From UBA6136 sp039795615 (GTDB taxonomy: Bacteria > Pseudomonadota > Gammaproteobacteria > Methylococcales > Methylococcaceae), in NCBI GenBank assembly GCA_039795615.1, contig JBDKLO010000005.1:1-8897 (forward strand): a stretch of DNA of 8,897 nucleotides, in the 5' to 3' direction. The position numbers and the translations under genes are program-made. The notes beneath the pieces are model-generated. The model ran no database searches. It was not told the DNA's origin and saw only the letters and a list, made by a program, of their open reading frames with translations. Below, piece after piece: positions 7,003 to 8,897 of the stretch (its first letter is position 1; every line of letters begins with the position of its first letter).

Positions 7003-7581
7003 TTACCGTTTCAGAAAGTTGGCCAGGAGATCGTGACCTTGCTCGGTCAGAATCGATTCCGGATGGAACTGAACACCCTCGATATCAAGGGTCTTGTGGC
7101 GAACCCCCATGATTTCGTCGATGCCCCCCTCTTCCGTCTGGGTCCAGGCAGTCACCTCGAGACAATCCGGCAGCGAGGCTTGCTCAATGACCAAAGAGTG
7201 ATAGCGCGTCGCCTGAAAGGGATTATTCAGTCCTCTGAAAACCCCGGTGTTGTGATGATGCACCATAGAGGTCTTGCCATGCATGATGGACTTGGCATGA
7301 ATCACATTGCCACCAAAGGCATAACCAATACTCTGGTGTCCTAAGCACACGCCAAGGATTGGATAGCGACCGGCATAGCGACGAATCGTCTCCACGGAAA
7401 TCCCCGCCTCCTTGGGAGTACAGGGTCCAGGAGAAATCACGATCTTCGAGGGTTTGAGGCGCTCCACATCCTCCACGGTGATCTGATCGTTGCGGACCAC
7501 CTCCACCTCGGCCCCAAGCTCAGCAAAATACTGAACCAGGTTGTAGGTGAAAGAATCATAGTTATCGATCATCAGGAGCAT
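7003..7581 (-). CDS. trpG: Anthranilate synthase glutaminase subunit (TrpG/PabA type)
   Basis: Class I glutamine amidotransferase that supplies ammonia to TrpE (or PabB). The 192 aa are typical of the stand-alone subunit: MIDNYDSFTYNL at the start, oxyanion-hole region SPGPCTPKEAG, nucleophile Cys79 in GVCLGHQ, and the His173/Glu175 pair in QFHPES. Adjacent trpD and trpC favour the tryptophan role, although such subunits often also serve PabB in folate synthesis. No trpE is found upstream inside the window, so its partner is encoded elsewhere. The likely ribosome binding site (AGGA) is about 11 nt from the ATG, somewhat far. No tryptophan-rich leader peptide or attenuator hairpin was found upstream. 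Confidence 0.95.
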   Translation of the reverse strand: MLLMIDNYDSFTYNLVQYFAELGAEVEVVRNDQITVEDVERLKPSKIVISPGPCTPKEAGISVETIRRYAGRYPILGVCLGHQSIGYAFGGNVIHAKSIMHGKTSMVHHHNTGVFRGLNNPFQATRYHSLVIEQASLPDCLEVTAWTQTEEGGIDEIMGVRHKTLDIEGVQFHPESILTEQGHDLLANFLKR

Positions 7582-7669
7582 AAAGCATCAATCCTGCGGA
7601 ATCTCGGGGAGCCATGTGCTGAGGCTCGCAGCGGGTAGGCCAAAGTTTGCGCTTTCAGCTGAAGTGCCC

Positions 7670-7698
7670 TTGCGCAGCGAAAGTGCGAGTCGTTAAAT
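7670..7698 (+). promoter_or_regulatory. Candidate sigma-70 promoter for the entericidin-like gene
   Basis: TTGCGC (7670-7675), a 17-nt spacer and TTAAAT (7693-7698) give a weak -35/-10 pair, 40 nt before the ATG at 7739. The surrounding sequence is locally AT-rich (TTAAATATTCATTTT). The match is partial (about half of each hexamer), so this is a suggestion only. The start of trpG lies on the other strand nearby, so this gap must hold divergent promoters. Confidence 0.25.
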
Positions 7699-7738
7699 AT
7701 TCATTTTCCCCCATTACGCGCCCCGTTGAAACCCTAAC

Positions 7739-7882
7739 ATGAACAATCTCAAGCGTATCGGCCTCCTTCTTATCGCTCTGACCTGGATATCCGGCTGCAG
7801 CACGTGGAGCGGCTTTGGACAAGACCTTCAAAAATTGGGAAAGAAAATCGAAAAACAAGGGGATAAGGACAAAGGGAATTAG
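7739..7882 (+). CDS. Entericidin-like small lipoprotein
   Basis: A 47-aa lipoprotein precursor, too short for most gene callers. It begins MNNLKRIG, has a hydrophobic signal (LLLIALTWIS) and a lipobox ISGC with Cys20 as the expected lipidated residue. After the Cys comes STWSGFGQDLQKLGKKIEKQ, matching the entericidin A/B pattern C-(N/S)T-x(2-3)-G-x-G-x-D-(I/L)-x(3)-G-x(2)-I, followed by a charged tail (GDKDKGN). Family members are small membrane lipoproteins, in E. coli known as a paired toxin/antidote linked to osmotic and stationary-phase control; in most bacteria only one copy is present and the role is unclear. Here a single copy is seen, divergent from trpG. The ribosome binding site is weak. 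The pattern match is good, but there is no other support. Confidence 0.72.
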   Translation: MNNLKRIGLLLIALTWISGCSTWSGFGQDLQKLGKKIEKQGDKDKGN

Positions 7883-8078
7883 CCCGATCACGCGCCACTG
7901 CGCCACATGAAACGTCAAGCCACCCAAGCATCCGTTGAGTGAATGGGAAACATACAGACTCTGTATCTCAGGGAAAGAGGATTCGCCTTAAAATCCCTGC
8001 CGGTTTGGAGAGACTTCAAGCCGGTCAAGCTGGATCAGCGTTACGAATCCGGCCGTTCGAACAAAAACGGAGCTTCAC
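7883..8078. promoter_or_regulatory. Intergenic region with short inverted repeat before the secreted-protein gene
   Basis: This stretch of about 200 nt holds no gene. It contains a perfect inverted repeat ATACAG-ACT-CTGTAT (7952-7966), which could be a dimeric repressor site or chance. A purine-rich GGAG at about 8069-8072, some 6 nt before the ATG at 8079, is a normal ribosome binding site. No clear promoter pair was found. Confidence 0.3.
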
Positions 8079-8690
8079 ATGATTAAAAAAATTCTTACGA
8101 CCAGCGCCCTGCTGGCCTCATTTACTGCTGGGGCAGCGAACTGCAACCTTGAGAACATCAAGGGTAACTGGATCTGGTATCTCCCAGGCTCAGATTTCAC
8201 CCAGCAGATCAATCAGCAATGCTCGGTTAATATCGCCGTTGCGCGTGGGAACAGCCCTTATGCCACCGTCACCGGCCTGTGTACGGATCTGGTAACGGGT
8301 TACGTCGGAACGGTTCTTCCGGGGAGCACCGTCAGCTTTGTCGGCAAAAGCTGCAATCTGGTCGGCACCTTCATCACCAATGAGGTTCCGCCTGTCGGCG
8401 CCAATGGACCTTCCAGCATCGTCACCTCGAACCTCAATGTCTTGGTTGCGACGAACAAGCAGTCCCTTTCAGGCGCTTGGAATACCAACGCACCGATCAA
8501 CCCCGCATTGACTAATCTGGTGGCCTCGGGCTCCATGACCGGTCAGGTCGGCTCGATTGCTGAGCCCATCAACACGATCCAGAATGTCGTCGCCAGCGGC
8601 GCACCGGTGACCACTACCGTGGTATCCCCCGTCACTCCACCCCCGCCCTGCCCGGGCAATAGCTGCAACGCACCTGGCAAGAACAGATAA
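8079..8690 (+). CDS. Secreted protein of unknown function with Pro-rich Cys tail
   Basis: A 203-aa exported protein that I do not recognise. Residues 1-20 are a signal peptide (MIKKIL, hydrophobic core, cleavage near AGAA). The mature part (~21-170) is rich in Asn, Thr, Ser, Val and Gly and looks beta-sheet-like, with four Cys (22, 48, 68, 92) that could form two disulfides. It begins with NCNLENIKGNWIWYLPGSD, loosely like the opening strand of lipocalin or avidin-like barrels (a GxW motif at 29-31), but no full motif set supports that. The end is a proline stretch (TPPPP) and CPGNSC (Cys191, Cys196) plus a basic tail. The gene has a good Shine-Dalgarno (GGAG) and is followed by a strong terminator, so it is its own transcription unit. 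An envelope or surface role is likely. Confidence 0.75.
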   Translation: MIKKILTTSALLASFTAGAANCNLENIKGNWIWYLPGSDFTQQINQQCSVNIAVARGNSPYATVTGLCTDLVTGYVGTVLPGSTVSFVGKSCNLVGTFITNEVPPVGANGPSSIVTSNLNVLVATNKQSLSGAWNTNAPINPALTNLVASGSMTGQVGSIAEPINTIQNVVASGAPVTTTVVSPVTPPPPCPGNSCNAPGKNR

Positions 8691-8711
8691 GTCAGAGTTG
8701 CGCTAAAAATC

Positions 8712-8744
8712 AAAAGGGGGTCAGGTTCACTGGCCCCTTTTTTT
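8712..8744. terminator. Intrinsic bidirectional terminator
   Basis: AAAAGGGG and CCCCTTTT form an 8-bp stem, extended after a single-G bulge by TCAG/CTGG (one T-G wobble), with a short loop (GTTCA) and a T run of seven on the plus strand. On the minus strand the same hairpin also ends in Ts (CCCCCTTTTGATTTTT), so it can stop both the 203-aa gene and the convergent beta-carbonic anhydrase gene. Confidence 0.9.
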
Positions 8745-8780
8745 ATCCGCCGTTGAGCCAAGCCATCGACAAATAAACGA

Positions 8781-8897
8781 TCAAATAGCGTGGAGCGCGT
8801 CTTCAGCCGATGCGCGCTGAATTTCCTTGATCAGGCCATCCTCAATGCCGTAGACGCAGCCATGTAAGATCGGGCGAATATCCCGCCTCCAGGCGGC
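8781..8897 (-). CDS. Beta-carbonic anhydrase, C-terminal end only (cut by window edge)
   Basis: The last 38 codons of a minus-strand gene that enters from the right edge, ending with TGA at 8783-8781. The frame reads AWRRDIRPILHGCVYGIEDG and then LIKEIQRASAEDALHAI. The segment LHG(W)VYGIEDGLIKEI is the typical C-terminal strand-and-helix of beta-class carbonic anhydrases (family form LHGWVYxIxDGLLKDL), here with Cys in place of the Trp. The zinc-binding Cys-His-Cys residues lie upstream, outside the window, so activity cannot be judged. No signal is visible, so a cytoplasmic enzyme is expected. The call rests on this short tail alone. Confidence 0.72.
   Translation of the reverse strand, partial: AAWRRDIRPILHGCVYGIEDGLIKEIQRASAEDALHAI

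Noticed and set aside
7652..7661. Palindrome TTCAGCTGAA and a loose hairpin upstream of trpG as a trp attenuator
   Set aside because: No leader peptide with Trp codons, no T run after the hairpin and a large loop; too short to claim.
7655..7927. 90-aa open frame on the minus strand with a hydrophobic stretch
   Set aside because: It is antisense to the entericidin-like gene; the hydrophobic part (IPFVLIPLFF) is the reverse reading of a Lys-rich region, and there is no good start signal.
8300..8761. Minus-strand frames of 72-78 aa opposite the secreted protein gene
   Set aside because: The plus-strand gene has a signal peptide, ribosome binding site and terminator; the antisense frames have none of these, and one runs through the terminator.
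1..8897. A defence, mobile or wholly new multi-gene system
   Set aside because: No transposase, integrase, toxin-antitoxin pair, nuclease, repeats or attachment sites were seen; the genes are mostly housekeeping with a few unknown secreted proteins.

Overview
The window looks like an ordinary chromosomal segment of a moderately GC-rich proteobacterium. It is probably a gammaproteobacterium or acidithiobacillia-like autotroph, but the exact lineage cannot be fixed from sequence alone. Three things point this way. The trpG-trpD-trpC order is typical of Pseudomonas-like and related proteobacteria. HypF implies a [NiFe] hydrogenase. Two unrelated carbonic anhydrases, a secreted alpha type and a beta type cut by the right edge, suggest an organism that handles a lot of CO2/bicarbonate.

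Layout. From about 7.6 kb leftward everything is on the minus strand, in this transcription order: trpG, trpD, trpC, an inositol-monophosphatase-family gene, a 128-nt gap of which about 125 nt carries possible control signals, a small secreted proline-rich protein, a secreted alpha-carbonic anhydrase, a membrane-anchored seven-bladed WD40-type protein, and hypF, whose 3' end is cut by the left edge. The right part holds two plus-strand genes: a tiny entericidin-like lipoprotein (47 aa) and a 203-aa secreted protein of unknown function. A strong intrinsic terminator follows, and then the 3' end of a convergent beta-carbonic anhydrase gene.

How the genes fit together. TrpG, TrpD and TrpC carry chorismate to indole-3-glycerol phosphate; the trpE partner is not in the window. 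The phosphatase gene follows trpC by 19 nt and is probably cotranscribed. The alpha-carbonic anhydrase and the small proline-rich protein are 24 nt apart and both exported, so they look like a functional pair. HypF, the carbamoyl transferase for the CN ligands of [NiFe] hydrogenase, is fused at the transcript level to the WD40 protein and has no ordinary start codon near its expected N-terminus.

No mobile element, CRISPR array, tRNA or rRNA was seen. The points most worth a second look are: a Tyr in place of the His64 proton shuttle in the alpha-carbonic anhydrase, a Ser in place of the nearly invariant substrate-binding Asn in TrpD, the probable non-canonical ATT start of hypF, the small proline-rich protein with a C-terminal C-x4-C and a poly-C tract, and the same Pro-rich/C-x4-C tail design in the 203-aa secreted protein.
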